Positions 38,085-47,337 are shown, counted from the stretch's first letter. The stretch is DNA of 64,000 nucleotides from Oceanicola sp. 22II-s10i (GCF_002210105.1 NZ_AQQU01000012.1:1-64000); one strand, 5' to 3'. The notes: generated by a model not told the origin, from the sequence alone. Numbers and translations: made by a program.

Positions 38085-39938
38085 ATGATGACGTCAAAGG
38101 CAGGAGCCTGGGTTTGGCCTGTCTCGGCCGGCGTGGCCGCAACCGTCGTGCTGGCGGCCATCACGGCTTACTTCTATCCCGAACTGATATTGCGCCGCGC
38201 GGCCGAGGAGGCCCCGCCGGTCAGCGCATCGGCCGAACGTCCTTCAACCTCCGGTGAAAGCGCCGCGACCGGGGCACCCGCGACTGCCGCCGAGCCCGTA
38301 GCTCCGGCGGAACAGGCCGCGGCGCCCGAAGCGCCTGCGGACACGCCGCCGCCCGCCGAGGTCGCGACCGCCGAGCCGCCCGCACAGTCCGAGGCCCCGG
38401 CCCAGTCCGATGGCGGCGCGCCCGAAACCGCCGCCACCGAGGCTCCGGCAGCAGGGGCCACCGAGCCGACGACGGAGACGGCATCCGGTGACACTGCCGC
38501 TTCTGGCGATACCGCCGCTGCGGGCGACACAGCTGCGGCAGGCGATACCGCTGCTGCCGGAGATACCGCTGCAGCAGGCGACGCCCCTGCGTCGGGTGAT
38601 ACCACCGCCTCGAGCGAACCAACTGCCGCGGGCGACGCCACCACCGCGGGCGACACGACCGCTGCCGGAGACGCCGTCGCTGCAGGCGATGCCGCCGCCT
38701 CGGGCGATACCGCCACTTCGAGCGAAACAACCGCTGCAGGCGACCCCAATACCTCAGGCGATAACGCACCCGTCACACCGCCCGCACCGCCGAGCTTCGA
38801 CATCGTGCGCGTCGAGGCGGACGGCACCACGCTGGTCGCCGGGCGCGGTGTGCCGCAATGGGCCGTGGCCGTTCTGCTGGACGGTGACGAGCTGACCCGC
38901 GAAGAGATCGGCGGTGACGGCAAGTTCGCGGCCTTCCTGTCGGTGCCGCTGTCAGCGCAGCCGCAGGTCATGACGCTGGTGATGTCCGGCCCCGCAGGCG
39001 AAGGCCCCGTCACCAGCACCGATCGGGTGATCCTCGCCCCGCGCGAGCCGGTGGCCACCGCCGCCGCCGAGACGCCGCCCGCCGACACGCCGCCCGCCAC
39101 GGTCGGAGCCCCGGCCGATGCGCTGCCCGCCCCGTCCGAGCCGGGCACCACGCCCGCTCTGCCGGGCAGCGACCCGGTGACGGTCGCGGCCAATCCCGAC
39201 CGTCCGGCGGATGCCGACAGCAGCGCCGCGGCCGACACCGCCAGCGCGCCTGTGCCCGGCGCGGCCGCCGCCCCGTCCGAACCGCAGCCGGCGACCGCCG
39301 ATGCCTCGGCCAGTGCCCCCTCAGGTGACAACGCGCCCGCGAATGCGACCCCTCCGGCGCAGGCCGGGGCCCCGTCGGACCTCCCGCAGCCTCCGACCGT
39401 GATCCTCGCGCGCGAGGACGGGACCCGCGTGCTGCAGGATGCCGGCGATGCACCCGACGTGATGGACGAAGTGTCGATCGACACGATCTCCTACACCGAA
39501 ACCGGCGAGGTCGAGGTCAGTGGCCGCGGCAAGGCCGGGGGCTTTGTCCGCATCTACCTGGACAACCGCCCCGTCACTGACAGCCGGATCGGCCCGGACG
39601 GAACGTGGCGCACCGACCTGCCGGATGTCGACCGGGGCGTCTATGACCTGCGCGTCGACGAGGTCAGCGATGACGGCAAGGTCCGCTCCCGCGCCGAAAC
39701 GCCGTTCGAACGCGAGGACGAGGATGCCGTCCGTCGGGCGCTCAAGGCGCAGATGCACAACGGGGTGATGCAGGTGACGGTGCAACCGGGCTTCACGCTC
39801 TGGGCCATCGCGCGCGAGAACTACGGCGAAGGCGTGCAATACGTGAAGGTCTTCAAGGCCAATGCCGACCGTATCCGGGACCCTGACCTGATCTATCCCG
39901 GTCAGATCTTCGCGGTGCCGGACGCCTCGTCCAACTGA
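38085..39938 (+). CDS. LysM-domain envelope protein with a hexapeptide repeat linker
   Basis: A 617-residue protein. A single membrane helix (about residues 10-31) anchors it, leaving the rest in the periplasm. Next comes a Pro/Ala/Thr-rich linker and residues 135-227 made of about 15 copies of a G-D-x-x-x-x hexapeptide (typically GDTAAA). Two bacterial Ig-like domains follow (about 236-321 and 458-543) with another Pro/Ala linker between them. A C-terminal LysM domain (about 562-613, with FTLWAIARENYG and DLIYPGQIFAVP) should bind peptidoglycan. Two ATGs occur in a row at 38085 and 38088. The last 37 nt overlap a convergent ArsR gene. The order resembles alphaproteobacterial LysM proteins with Ig-like repeats; the role is probably structural. 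Confidence 0.88.
   Translation: MMTSKAGAWVWPVSAGVAATVVLAAITAYFYPELILRRAAEEAPPVSASAERPSTSGESAATGAPATAAEPVAPAEQAAAPEAPADTPPPAEVATAEPPAQSEAPAQSDGGAPETAATEAPAAGATEPTTETASGDTAASGDTAAAGDTAAAGDTAAAGDTAAAGDAPASGDTTASSEPTAAGDATTAGDTTAAGDAVAAGDAAASGDTATSSETTAAGDPNTSGDNAPVTPPAPPSFDIVRVEADGTTLVAGRGVPQWAVAVLLDGDELTREEIGGDGKFAAFLSVPLSAQPQVMTLVMSGPAGEGPVTSTDRVILAPREPVATAAAETPPADTPPATVGAPADALPAPSEPGTTPALPGSDPVTVAANPDRPADADSSAAADTASAPVPGAAAAPSEPQPATADASASAPSGDNAPANATPPAQAGAPSDLPQPPTVILAREDGTRVLQDAGDAPDVMDEVSIDTISYTETGEVEVSGRGKAGGFVRIYLDNRPVTDSRIGPDGTWRTDLPDVDRGVYDLRVDEVSDDGKVRSRAETPFEREDEDAVRRALKAQMHNGVMQVTVQPGFTLWAIARENYGEGVQYVKVFKANADRIRDPDLIYPGQIFAVPDASSN
38487..38765 (+). repeat. In-frame tandem repeat, 18-nt period (GDTAAA hexapeptides)
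   Basis: About 15 units of 18 nt encode G-D followed by four small residues; two units begin S-E instead. Codons vary between units, so the array is not a recent expansion. It forms an extended acidic linker between the membrane anchor and the first Ig-like domain. Confidence 0.9.
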
Positions 39939-40276
39939 AAGTCTTCCTGCGGATCCGTGCGGACGGCCAGACAGCAGGCCCGCACCTCGGCGTCGTCGGC
40001 GCAGCAGTCGCTGAGCAGGTAGCCGATCAGCGCGCCCATCCGGGGCCGGTCCAGCGCATAGATCACCTGCCGGCCCTCGCGCCGGGCGCGGATCAGCCCG
40101 GCCTGTTCGAGGTGGCGCAGATGGAACGACAGGCCGGAGGCCGAGGCGCCGACGGCCTCGGCGATATCGCCCGCCGCCCGGCCCCGACAGCCCGCGCGGA
40201 CCAGCAGGCGCACGATCTCGAGCCGGGTCTCATGGGCCAGCGCGGAAAGCGCGGCGAGGGCTGGACTCTGATCCAT
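39902..40276 (-). CDS. ArsR-family transcriptional regulator
   Basis: A 124-residue winged-helix regulator. The helix-turn-helix covers about residues 35-60 (GDIAEAVGASASGLSFHLRHLEQAGLI), followed by the wing ARREGRQVIYAL. The C-terminal half carries a CC pair (DCCADD) and another in RACCLAV, which could bind a soft metal or metalloid. The ATG at 40276 is followed upstream by an inverted repeat likely used for autoregulation. The gene is divergent from the Atm1-type exporter, and its 3' end overlaps the LysM gene by 37 nt. Confidence 0.88.
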   Translation of the reverse strand: MDQSPALAALSALAHETRLEIVRLLVRAGCRGRAAGDIAEAVGASASGLSFHLRHLEQAGLIRARREGRQVIYALDRPRMGALIGYLLSDCCADDAEVRACCLAVRTDPQEDFQLDEASGTAKI

Positions 40277-40278
40277 CG

Positions 40279-40302
40279 TTCAACTACTCATGAAACGTTG
40301 AA
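40279..40302. promoter_or_regulatory. Candidate ArsR operator in the divergent region
   Basis: TTCAAC (40279-40284) and GTTGAA (40297-40302) form a 6-bp inverted repeat around 12 bp, with a further TGAA at 40291-40294 giving an inner TTCA-N8-TGAA pair. It starts 3 bp upstream of the ArsR start codon and about 60 bp from the exporter start, a position suited to autorepression and control of both genes. Confidence 0.45.
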
Positions 40303-40364
40303 TTGATACCGTGATACCCCGGATGACACGTTCCGGCAAGTCCCGGCCAGCGTGAAAGCCAGCC

Positions 40365-42179
40365 ATGCGCAAATCCACCCTCACCACTTCGGACACGCCC
40401 CAGAACGGGCGCCAGATCATCGCGCGGGTGATCCCCTACCTGTGGCCGGCGGATGAACCGTGGGTGAAGCGCCGGGTGATCTGGTCGCTGGTCGCGCTGC
40501 TGGCGGCCAAGCTGATTGCGATCGCGACGCCGTTCTTCTTCAAGGGCGCGGTCGACGCCCTTTCGGGCGAGGCCGCCGGCGAAGGCTGGGTGGTCGCCAT
40601 TGGCGCCATCGGCCTGACGGCGGCCTATGGCGCGGCACGGGCGCTGAACGTGGGGTTCCAGCAGCTGCGCGACGTGATCTTTGCCCGCGTCGGCCAGCGC
40701 GCGCTGCGCAAGCTGGCGCTGGAAACGTTCGAGCACATCCACCAGCTGTCGATGCGCTACCACATCACCCGCCGCACGGGCGGGCTGAGCCGGATCATCG
40801 AGCGCGGCGTGAAGGGCGTCGATTTCCTGCTCCGCTTCATGCTGCTGTCCATGGGTCCGCTGCTGCTGGAGCTTGTGCTGGTGGCCATCGTGCTGTGGCT
40901 GGTCTTCGACATCCGCTACCTGCTGGTCGTCGCAGGGGTGATCGCGGCCTATGTCGCCTTCACCTTCAAGGTCACCGAATGGCGGGTGAAGCTCCGCAAG
41001 GAGATGAACGATCAGGACACCGATGCCAACCAGAAGGCGATCGACAGCCTGCTGAACTTCGAGACGGTGAAATACTTCGGCGCCGAACAGCGCGAGGCCG
41101 GGCGATATGACGTCGCGATGGCGCGCTACGAAAGCGCGGCGCTCAAGACGGCCTATTCGCTGGCCTTCCTGAACGCCGGGCAGGCGCTGCTGATCACGGT
41201 GGGGCTGGTGGCGGTGATGGCGATGGCGGCACTCGGGGTGCAGTCGGGCGACCTGACGGTGGGCGATTTCGTGATGGTCAACGCCTACATGCTGCAGATC
41301 ACCATGCCGCTCGGCTTCCTCGGGACGGTCTATCGCGAGATCCGTCAGGCGCTGGTGGACATGGGCGAGATGTTCGGCCTGCTCGACCGCCCGGCCGAGA
41401 TCCGCGACGCGCCCGGCGCGCCCGCGCTGAAGGTGACGGGCGGCGCAGTGGAGCTGGACGATGTCCGCTTCGGCTACGAGGCGGAACGCGAGATCCTGCA
41501 GGGCGTGACGGTGCGGATCGGCGCGGGGCAGAAGGTGGCGATCGTCGGGCCGTCGGGATCGGGCAAGTCGACCATCGGGCGGCTGCTGTTCCGGTTCTAC
41601 GACGTGACCGGCGGGGCGATCCGGATCGACGGGCAGGATCTGCGCGACGTGACGCAGGACAGCCTGCATGCCGCGATCGGGGTGGTCCCGCAGGACACGG
41701 TGCTGTTCAACGACTCCATCCGCTACAACATCGCCTATGGCCGTGCAGGGGCCACGCAGGAGGAGATCGAGGCGGTCGCGAAATCCGCCCAGATCCACGA
41801 TTTCATCATGTCCCTGCCGGACGGTTACGACACCACGGTGGGCGAGCGGGGCCTGAAGCTTTCAGGCGGCGAAAAGCAGCGGGTCGGCATCGCCCGGACG
41901 CTGCTCAAGGACCCGCCGATCCTGCTGCTGGACGAGGCGACCTCGGCGCTCGACACCGACACGGAACGCGGCATCCAGTCGGCGCTGAACCGGGCCGGGC
42001 AGGGGCGGACGGTGCTGATGATCGCGCACCGGCTATCGACGATCGCCGACGCGGACCGGATCGTTGTGCTGGAGGCGGGCAGGATCGTGGAATCCGGCAC
42101 CCACGCCGAGCTCCTCGCAAGGCAGGGCCGCTACGCGCAACTCTGGTCGCACCAGCAGGCCGAGGCCGAGGCGGCCTGA
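40365..42179 (+). CDS. Atm1-type ABC exporter (heavy-metal/glutathione conjugate class)
   Basis: A 604-residue half-transporter close in length and pattern to the Novosphingobium Atm1 exporter, which moves glutathione derivatives and metal complexes. The membrane domain includes YHITRRTGGLSRIIERG and the NFETVKYFGAEQ signature of Atm1/HMT1 proteins. The ATPase has Walker A GPSGSGKST, signature LSGGEKQRVGIART, Walker B ILLLDEATSALDT and an H-loop in IAHRLST. It is divergent from an ArsR gene with Cys pairs, so metal- or metalloid-induced expression is plausible (inference). Its 3' flank carries both modules of the intergenic repeat. Confidence 0.9.
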   Translation: MRKSTLTTSDTPQNGRQIIARVIPYLWPADEPWVKRRVIWSLVALLAAKLIAIATPFFFKGAVDALSGEAAGEGWVVAIGAIGLTAAYGAARALNVGFQQLRDVIFARVGQRALRKLALETFEHIHQLSMRYHITRRTGGLSRIIERGVKGVDFLLRFMLLSMGPLLLELVLVAIVLWLVFDIRYLLVVAGVIAAYVAFTFKVTEWRVKLRKEMNDQDTDANQKAIDSLLNFETVKYFGAEQREAGRYDVAMARYESAALKTAYSLAFLNAGQALLITVGLVAVMAMAALGVQSGDLTVGDFVMVNAYMLQITMPLGFLGTVYREIRQALVDMGEMFGLLDRPAEIRDAPGAPALKVTGGAVELDDVRFGYEAEREILQGVTVRIGAGQKVAIVGPSGSGKSTIGRLLFRFYDVTGGAIRIDGQDLRDVTQDSLHAAIGVVPQDTVLFNDSIRYNIAYGRAGATQEEIEAVAKSAQIHDFIMSLPDGYDTTVGERGLKLSGGEKQRVGIARTLLKDPPILLLDEATSALDTDTERGIQSALNRAGQGRTVLMIAHRLSTIADADRIVVLEAGRIVESGTHAELLARQGRYAQLWSHQQAEAEAA

Positions 42180-42193
42180 CCCCACCGACGGAC

Positions 42194-42346
42194 GGCGCGC
42201 GGCTGCGCCGACGCCCCGCCCGCCGTCCCGTCTGGCGCGGCGTCCGGTACATTGCACCGGTCCCCTACTTCTTCTGGTCAAAAATACCTTGGGGAGCGCG
42301 AGGGGGCAACGCCCCCTCGCTCCGGCCGCGCCGCAAGCGGCGCGGC
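42194..42346 (+). repeat. Composite intergenic repeat, modules A and B (module A copy 2, module B copy 3)
   Basis: Module A (42194-42231) is followed by module B (42258-42323), which starts GTCCCCTACTTCTTCTGG. Module B ends in hairpin GCGAGGGGGC / GCCCCCTCGC (42298-42307, 42311-42320), and a second hairpin GCCGCGCCGC / GCGGCGCGGC (42325-42334, 42337-42346) follows. It fills the gap between two convergent genes, where the hairpins could end transcription from both sides. Confidence 0.8.
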
Positions 42347-42367
42347 AAACCTTTCAGACCACCCGGA

Positions 42368-45300
42368 TCACTCCGCCGCCTTCAGCGTTCCGCCCGCGGG
42401 CACGACCCGTGCCGCAGCCGGTCCCGCGCCATCGTCCCACAGGATCTCCGGCGCTTTCACCCGCCGCGCGGCGCGGCGCAGGGCGAAGTCCTGCGCGGCC
42501 TTGCTCGAGCGGCCCATCGACAGGCTGGCCAGGGCCCGCGCGATCCAGCGCACATAGGTCACGGCCCAGACCCGCAGCGCCAGCAGCGACGGCGTCACCA
42601 CCAGCGTCAGCACCGTCGCGATGCCGAGGCCAAAGACCACCGCCGTCGCCAGCTGCTTCCACCACAGCGCCGTCGGGCTGTCGATCGAGTAACCGCCCGC
42701 GAAGAAGTCGAGCGACAGGCCCAGCATCATCGGCGCGAGGCCCGCCATGGTGGTGATCGTGGTCAGCAGCACCGGACGGATGCGCTGTTCCGCCGTGCGG
42801 ATGATTGCCTCGATCCGCGGCATGTAGGCCGAATATTCCTGGTAGGTGTCGATCAGCACGATGTTGTTGTTCACCACGATCCCGGCCAGTGCGACGATCC
42901 CGGTCCCGGTCATGATGATCGAGAACGCCTGATCCATCACCAGCATCCCGATCAGCACCCCGACGGTCGACAGCACCACGGCCAGCAGCACCAGCACCGA
43001 GTTGTAGAACGAGTTGAACTGCGCCAGCAGGATGATGAACATCAGCGCCAGTGCCGCCGAGAAGGCCGAGGTCAGGAAGGCCTGGCTTTCCGCCTGGTCC
43101 TCCTGGTCGCCGGTCCATTCCCATTCGACGCCCGCGGGCAGGTCGGCCTCTTCGTTCAGCCAGGTGGTGATGGTCTCGATCCGTTCGGCGGCGGTCATCG
43201 GCACCTGGTTGCCCTCGGGCCCGGTGACGGTCAGCCCCGAAGCGACCCCGGCCTTGACGTCGAAGTAGCGCTTCTGGTCGACGCGCTTGATCTGGGCCAG
43301 CTTCTCGACCGGGGTGCGGGTGATGAAGTTCGACAGCGGGACCAGCCCGTCCTGCGTCCGGACCTTGAGCGTGTCGAGCGTGGACAGGACGCGGTAATCC
43401 TCCGGCAGGCGGACGCGGATCTCGATCTCCTCGTCCGAGCTGTCGACGCTCATGGTCGACAGCAGCAGGCCGCGGGTCACGAACTGCACCATTGCGCCGA
43501 CGACGGTCACGTTGGCGCCGTAGCGGCCCGCCTTCTCGACATCCACGTCGATCTGCCAGTCGATGCCGGGCAGGGGCAGCGTGTCCTCGATCTGGATCAG
43601 CCCTTCTGTCTCGTCGAACTGCGCGCGCGCCTTGGCGGTCGCCTCGATCAGCGCGTCCCAGTCGTCGCCCTTCAGCCGCAGGTGCACGGGCTTGGCCGAG
43701 GCCGGGCCCATGGCGGCGTTCAGGATTTCGACCTTGATGCCGGGCAGCGTTTCCAGCTGTTCGGTCAGTTCGGCGATGACGATGTCGCCGTCCAGTTCGG
43801 GCTGGTTCCGGCGGTCTTCCCACGGGACGATTTCCAGCTGGATCTGGCCGATGGTGTCCAGCGGCGGCTGCGCGCCGCCGGTGTTGGTGTTCAGACCGCC
43901 GTCGCCCGAGAAGGCGAAGGCGTTCTTGACGCCGGGATGTTCCAGCACGATCGCCTCGGCGGCCTCCACGAGGTCGTCCTTCTGCGCCAGCGACAGGTTG
44001 CCCCGCGCGCGGACATAGACGATGGCCTGTTCCGGTTCGCTTTCGGTGAAGAACTCAACGCCCTTGTTGTTGGCGCCGTAGTAGCTGAAGACCGAGATCA
44101 CGAAGGCCACGACGAGGCCGATGGTGACCAGCGGCATGATCGGGTTGGCGGTCAGGAACTTGATGAAATAGCCGAAGGGCGTCCGGCGATAACCCGCGCG
44201 GACCTTGTTGCGCCGCCAGTGCACTTTGGCCGCGCCCAGCGTGACCGAGGCGAAGGACGCCGCGAAGAGGAACAGCAGGATGCCCGGCAGGGTGGCCATA
44301 GCCCCCAGTTCGCCACGCGGCGTGCCGCTGAGGTAGCCGGGGTTGATCGTCAGCATCGCGCCGAGGAACATCAGGTAGAGCGCAACCGGCACCAGCGCCG
44401 CCCGCACGACCCAGGGCAGCTTTGCCCGCAGGAAGTCCGAGGCGCGGCCGAAGTTGCGCGACAGGCGGCCCGAGACGCCACCCATGACCGGCAGGTAGAT
44501 CAGCGCCACGACCAGCGAGGCGGCGAGCACGAAGATCAGCGTGACCGGCAGCATGCCCATGAACTGCCCCGGCACGCCCGGCCAGAACAGCATCGGCAGG
44601 AAGGCGCAGAGCGTCGTCGCGGTGGACGAGATCACCGGCCAGAACATCCGCTGCGCCGCCTCGACATAGGCGTGCATCGGGCCCGAGCCTTCGGAGATCC
44701 GCTTGTCGGCGTATTCGACGACCACGATGGCGCCGTCGACCAGCATCCCGACGGCGAGGATCAGGCCGAACATCACGATGTTCGAGATGGTGATCCCCAT
44801 CACGCCCAGCAGGACGAAGCACAGCAGGAACGAGGTCGGGATCGAGAAGCCGACCAGCAGCGCGGGGCGCGGCCCGAGCGCGGCGAGGACGACCATCATC
44901 ACCAGCGCGATGGCGGTCAGGACCGAGCCTTCGAGCTGCTGAACCATGGAGCCGACGACGCGGCTCTGGTCGTTCGAGGTGCCGACGGTGACGGCGGCCT
45001 GCAGTTCCTCGGGCCATTCGGTCTGCGCCTGTTCAACGACGCGCTTCACCTCTTCGACCGTGTCGATCAGGTTGAAGCCCTTGCGCTTGACCACCTGCAG
45101 CGCGACGGTCGGTTCGCCGTTGAAGCGCGCGGTGCCCTTGCGGTCCTCGAATGTCAGCCGGATTTCCGCCAGCTCACCCAGCGTGACCGTCCGGTCGCCG
45201 TTGCGCTTGACGGGAAGCGAGTAGATGTCGCGCGGTTCGTCGAAGCTGCCGGGGATCTTGACCGAGAAGGTGCCGCCGGGGTTCTCGATCTCGCCCGCCG

Positions 45301-45940
45301 CGATCAGCTGGTTGTTGTTGGTCACGACCGAGATCAGCTCGTCGGCGGTGACGTTGTAGCTTTCGAGCCGCAGCGGGTCGATGATGACCTCGACCATCTC
45401 GTCGCGGTTGCCCGCGATCCCGGCCTCGAGCACGGCGTCGATGCCTTCGACCTTTTCCTGCAGGTCCTTGGCCACCTGCGTCATGGTCCGTTCCGGCACC
45501 CGGCCGGTCAGGTTGACGATGATGATCGGGAATTCCGAGAAGTTGATCTCGTTCACCGAATAGCTGTCGAAGCCGTCCGGGAACTTGGATTCCGCCGTCG
45601 ACATGGCGTCGCGCACGTCCGCCATGGTCTTGGTCTTGTCCCAGCCGAATTCGAATTCCAGCGCGATGCCCGCGTAGCCTTCGGAGGCGGTGGAGGTCAT
45701 CCGGTCCAGCCCGTCGAGGTCCGACAGCTCGGATTCCATCGGCTTGATCAGCAGCGTTTCCGAGTCGGAGGCCGAGATGCCGGGGAAGGGGACCGAGATG
45801 AAGAGCGCCGGGATCTCGATGTCCGGCTCGCCCTCTTTCGGCAGGTTCACATAGGTATAGCCGCCCGCCAGAAGCGAGACGGCGATGAAGGCCAGGATCA
45901 TCCGCGCGCGCGACGCGGCCCAGTCGACTATTCCGGTCAT
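42368..45940 (-). CDS. Efflux RND transporter permease subunit (second pump)
   Basis: A 1190-residue RND pump, larger than AcrB because of extended cytoplasmic or loop segments between helices. It starts with a helix near residue 10-30 (ILAFIAVSLLAGGYTYVNLPKEGEPDIEIP). It has two periplasmic porter domains and TM4 with MLVDGAIVVVEYADK, where Gly stands in place of the second Asp of the usual DD pair. The C-terminal tail is rich in Arg/Ala. The ATG at 45940 overlaps the adaptor stop as ATGA. It belongs to the HAE-like branch common in alphaproteobacteria; the substrate is unknown. It ends at the composite repeat. Confidence 0.92.
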   Translation of the reverse strand: MTGIVDWAASRARMILAFIAVSLLAGGYTYVNLPKEGEPDIEIPALFISVPFPGISASDSETLLIKPMESELSDLDGLDRMTSTASEGYAGIALEFEFGWDKTKTMADVRDAMSTAESKFPDGFDSYSVNEINFSEFPIIIVNLTGRVPERTMTQVAKDLQEKVEGIDAVLEAGIAGNRDEMVEVIIDPLRLESYNVTADELISVVTNNNQLIAAGEIENPGGTFSVKIPGSFDEPRDIYSLPVKRNGDRTVTLGELAEIRLTFEDRKGTARFNGEPTVALQVVKRKGFNLIDTVEEVKRVVEQAQTEWPEELQAAVTVGTSNDQSRVVGSMVQQLEGSVLTAIALVMMVVLAALGPRPALLVGFSIPTSFLLCFVLLGVMGITISNIVMFGLILAVGMLVDGAIVVVEYADKRISEGSGPMHAYVEAAQRMFWPVISSTATTLCAFLPMLFWPGVPGQFMGMLPVTLIFVLAASLVVALIYLPVMGGVSGRLSRNFGRASDFLRAKLPWVVRAALVPVALYLMFLGAMLTINPGYLSGTPRGELGAMATLPGILLFLFAASFASVTLGAAKVHWRRNKVRAGYRRTPFGYFIKFLTANPIMPLVTIGLVVAFVISVFSYYGANNKGVEFFTESEPEQAIVYVRARGNLSLAQKDDLVEAAEAIVLEHPGVKNAFAFSGDGGLNTNTGGAQPPLDTIGQIQLEIVPWEDRRNQPELDGDIVIAELTEQLETLPGIKVEILNAAMGPASAKPVHLRLKGDDWDALIEATAKARAQFDETEGLIQIEDTLPLPGIDWQIDVDVEKAGRYGANVTVVGAMVQFVTRGLLLSTMSVDSSDEEIEIRVRLPEDYRVLSTLDTLKVRTQDGLVPLSNFITRTPVEKLAQIKRVDQKRYFDVKAGVASGLTVTGPEGNQVPMTAAERIETITTWLNEEADLPAGVEWEWTGDQEDQAESQAFLTSAFSAALALMFIILLAQFNSFYNSVLVLLAVVLSTVGVLIGMLVMDQAFSIIMTGTGIVALAGIVVNNNIVLIDTYQEYSAYMPRIEAIIRTAEQRIRPVLLTTITTMAGLAPMMLGLSLDFFAGGYSIDSPTALWWKQLATAVVFGLGIATVLTLVVTPSLLALRVWAVTYVRWIARALASLSMGRSSKAAQDFALRRAARRVKAPEILWDDGAGPAAARVVPAGGTLKAAE

Positions 45941-47205
45941 TCGGTCTGTTCCCGGTATGTGGGTGCGACGGCCACGCCGGGCACCACGTATTCCTGTCCG
46001 ATGATGATGACGTCGGCCTTGTCCGGCAGTCCGGTCAGCCACACACCTTGTACGGTGTCGCGCATCATCTGGACCGGAACGAAATCGGCCATGTTGTCGG
46101 CGGTGACGATGCTGACACCCAGCGTGCCCTCGTCATTCAGGGTCAGCGCGGACTGCGGCAGCAGGTGCGCCTTGGCGCCCGCCGCCTCGATCCCGATCTC
46201 GGCGGTCTGGCCGTCGCGGATCCTGAGGTCGGGGTTCGGGACCTCGATCTCGACCCGGAAGGTGCGGGTCTGGGGATCGGCGGAGCGCGACAGGAACGTG
46301 ACTTGTCCGATCACCTCGCCGCCGCCGGCGGCCAGCCGCGCACCGGCGCGGGCGCCGCGTTCGACGCGGGCGACCTCGGTTTCCGGGATGTAGCCGACGA
46401 TCTTGATCGGATCGAGCTGGATGATCGTCGCGCAGAGCCCGCCGGGCTGCAGCAGCGTGCCCAGTTCGGCGGTGTCGGTTTCCAGCAGCCCGCCGAACGG
46501 GGCCTTGATGGTCAGGCGGTCGATCTCGCGCGTGGCGGCGGCAACGGCGGCCTCGGCGCTCTGGATCGCGGCGTTGACGGTGGCAAGGCCCGACTCGGCG
46601 GTGGCCACGGCAGCTTCGGCCGAGCGCACCCCGGCGCGGGCCGAGGCGACACGGGTGTCGGAGGCGTAGCCGTCGGCGGAGAGCTTGACGGCGGCGTTCT
46701 CGTTGATGCGCGCCTCCTCAAGCTGTGCCTTGGCTTCCTCGACACGGGCTTCGGAGGACGGCACGGAGGCGCGGGCTTCGGCCAGACGCGCCTGCGCTTC
46801 GGCCAGCGAGGCGTCGCGCGTGCCGGGGTCCAGTTCGCAGACGATCTGGTCCTCCTCGACATTGGCGCCGCGGCGGATCGGTTCGGAAATCACGCGGCCC
46901 GAGGTCTCGGCCCGGAGTTCGACCTGACGCGCCGCTTCGGTCGCGCCGCGCAGCAGGACCGCGCCGTCGATTTCGCGCGCCTCGGAGTGCACGGCGATGA
47001 CGCCGACCGGCTTGTGTTCGACCTTGATCGTCCGGGCGGGCGCCGCGGCCCGTTCGGCGGGTGCGTCGTTTTCGGCCTTTGCCATCTCGACCGCCTCGGC
47101 GGCGCTGGCACCGTTGGCGAAGGCGGTCAGCGCATCGCGGTGCATGATGACGACATAGAGCGTTGCGGCCACGAGAATGGCGGTCAGTACGGGGAGCAGT
47201 CGCAT
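45937..47205 (-). CDS. RND efflux periplasmic adaptor subunit (second system)
   Basis: A 422-residue membrane-fusion protein. One N-terminal helix (residues 3-20) anchors it. A charged Ala/Glu linker leads to the first lipoyl half (AETSGRVISEPIRRGANVEEDQ), a long coiled-coil hairpin (about 140-235), the second lipoyl half (IKAPFGGLLETDTAELG) and a beta-barrel. It is first in a two-gene operon with the RND pump (4-nt overlap). A nested palindrome lies upstream at 47285-47337. Confidence 0.9.
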   Translation of the reverse strand: MRLLPVLTAILVAATLYVVIMHRDALTAFANGASAAEAVEMAKAENDAPAERAAAPARTIKVEHKPVGVIAVHSEAREIDGAVLLRGATEAARQVELRAETSGRVISEPIRRGANVEEDQIVCELDPGTRDASLAEAQARLAEARASVPSSEARVEEAKAQLEEARINENAAVKLSADGYASDTRVASARAGVRSAEAAVATAESGLATVNAAIQSAEAAVAAATREIDRLTIKAPFGGLLETDTAELGTLLQPGGLCATIIQLDPIKIVGYIPETEVARVERGARAGARLAAGGGEVIGQVTFLSRSADPQTRTFRVEIEVPNPDLRIRDGQTAEIGIEAAGAKAHLLPQSALTLNDEGTLGVSIVTADNMADFVPVQMMRDTVQGVWLTGLPDKADVIIIGQEYVVPGVAVAPTYREQTE

Positions 47206-47284
47206 GTGTCTTTCCGAAAGGCTTTTCGCGGGCCCTGGGGGCGGATGGGGTGCAGGTATAGTATCGCTCGGCCCTTACAAGAGG

Positions 47285-47337
47285 GGCGTTGCGGCTTTCT
47301 GAACTATCCGGTTCAGAATAGGCTTTTCTGCAACGCC
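47285..47337. promoter_or_regulatory. Nested palindrome in the divergent RND/yfgM region
   Basis: An inner inverted repeat TTCTGAAC / GTTCAGAA (47297-47304, 47311-47318, 6-bp centre) lies inside an outer one GGCGTTGC / GCAACGCC (47285-47292, 47330-47337). The inner element has the size and symmetry of a TetR-family operator, about 90 bp upstream of the RND adaptor start and 130 bp upstream of the yfgM-like gene. No regulator gene is adjacent. Confidence 0.55.

Noticed and set aside
38487-38765. Short-period repeat array that might suggest a CRISPR
   Set aside because: The period is 18 nt, in frame, with no conserved direct repeat plus unique spacers and no cas genes nearby. It encodes a hexapeptide linker.
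39902-42179. Arsenic resistance operon
   Set aside because: An ArsR-family gene is present, but there is no arsB/acr3, arsC or arsH. The neighbouring exporter is of the Atm1 class.
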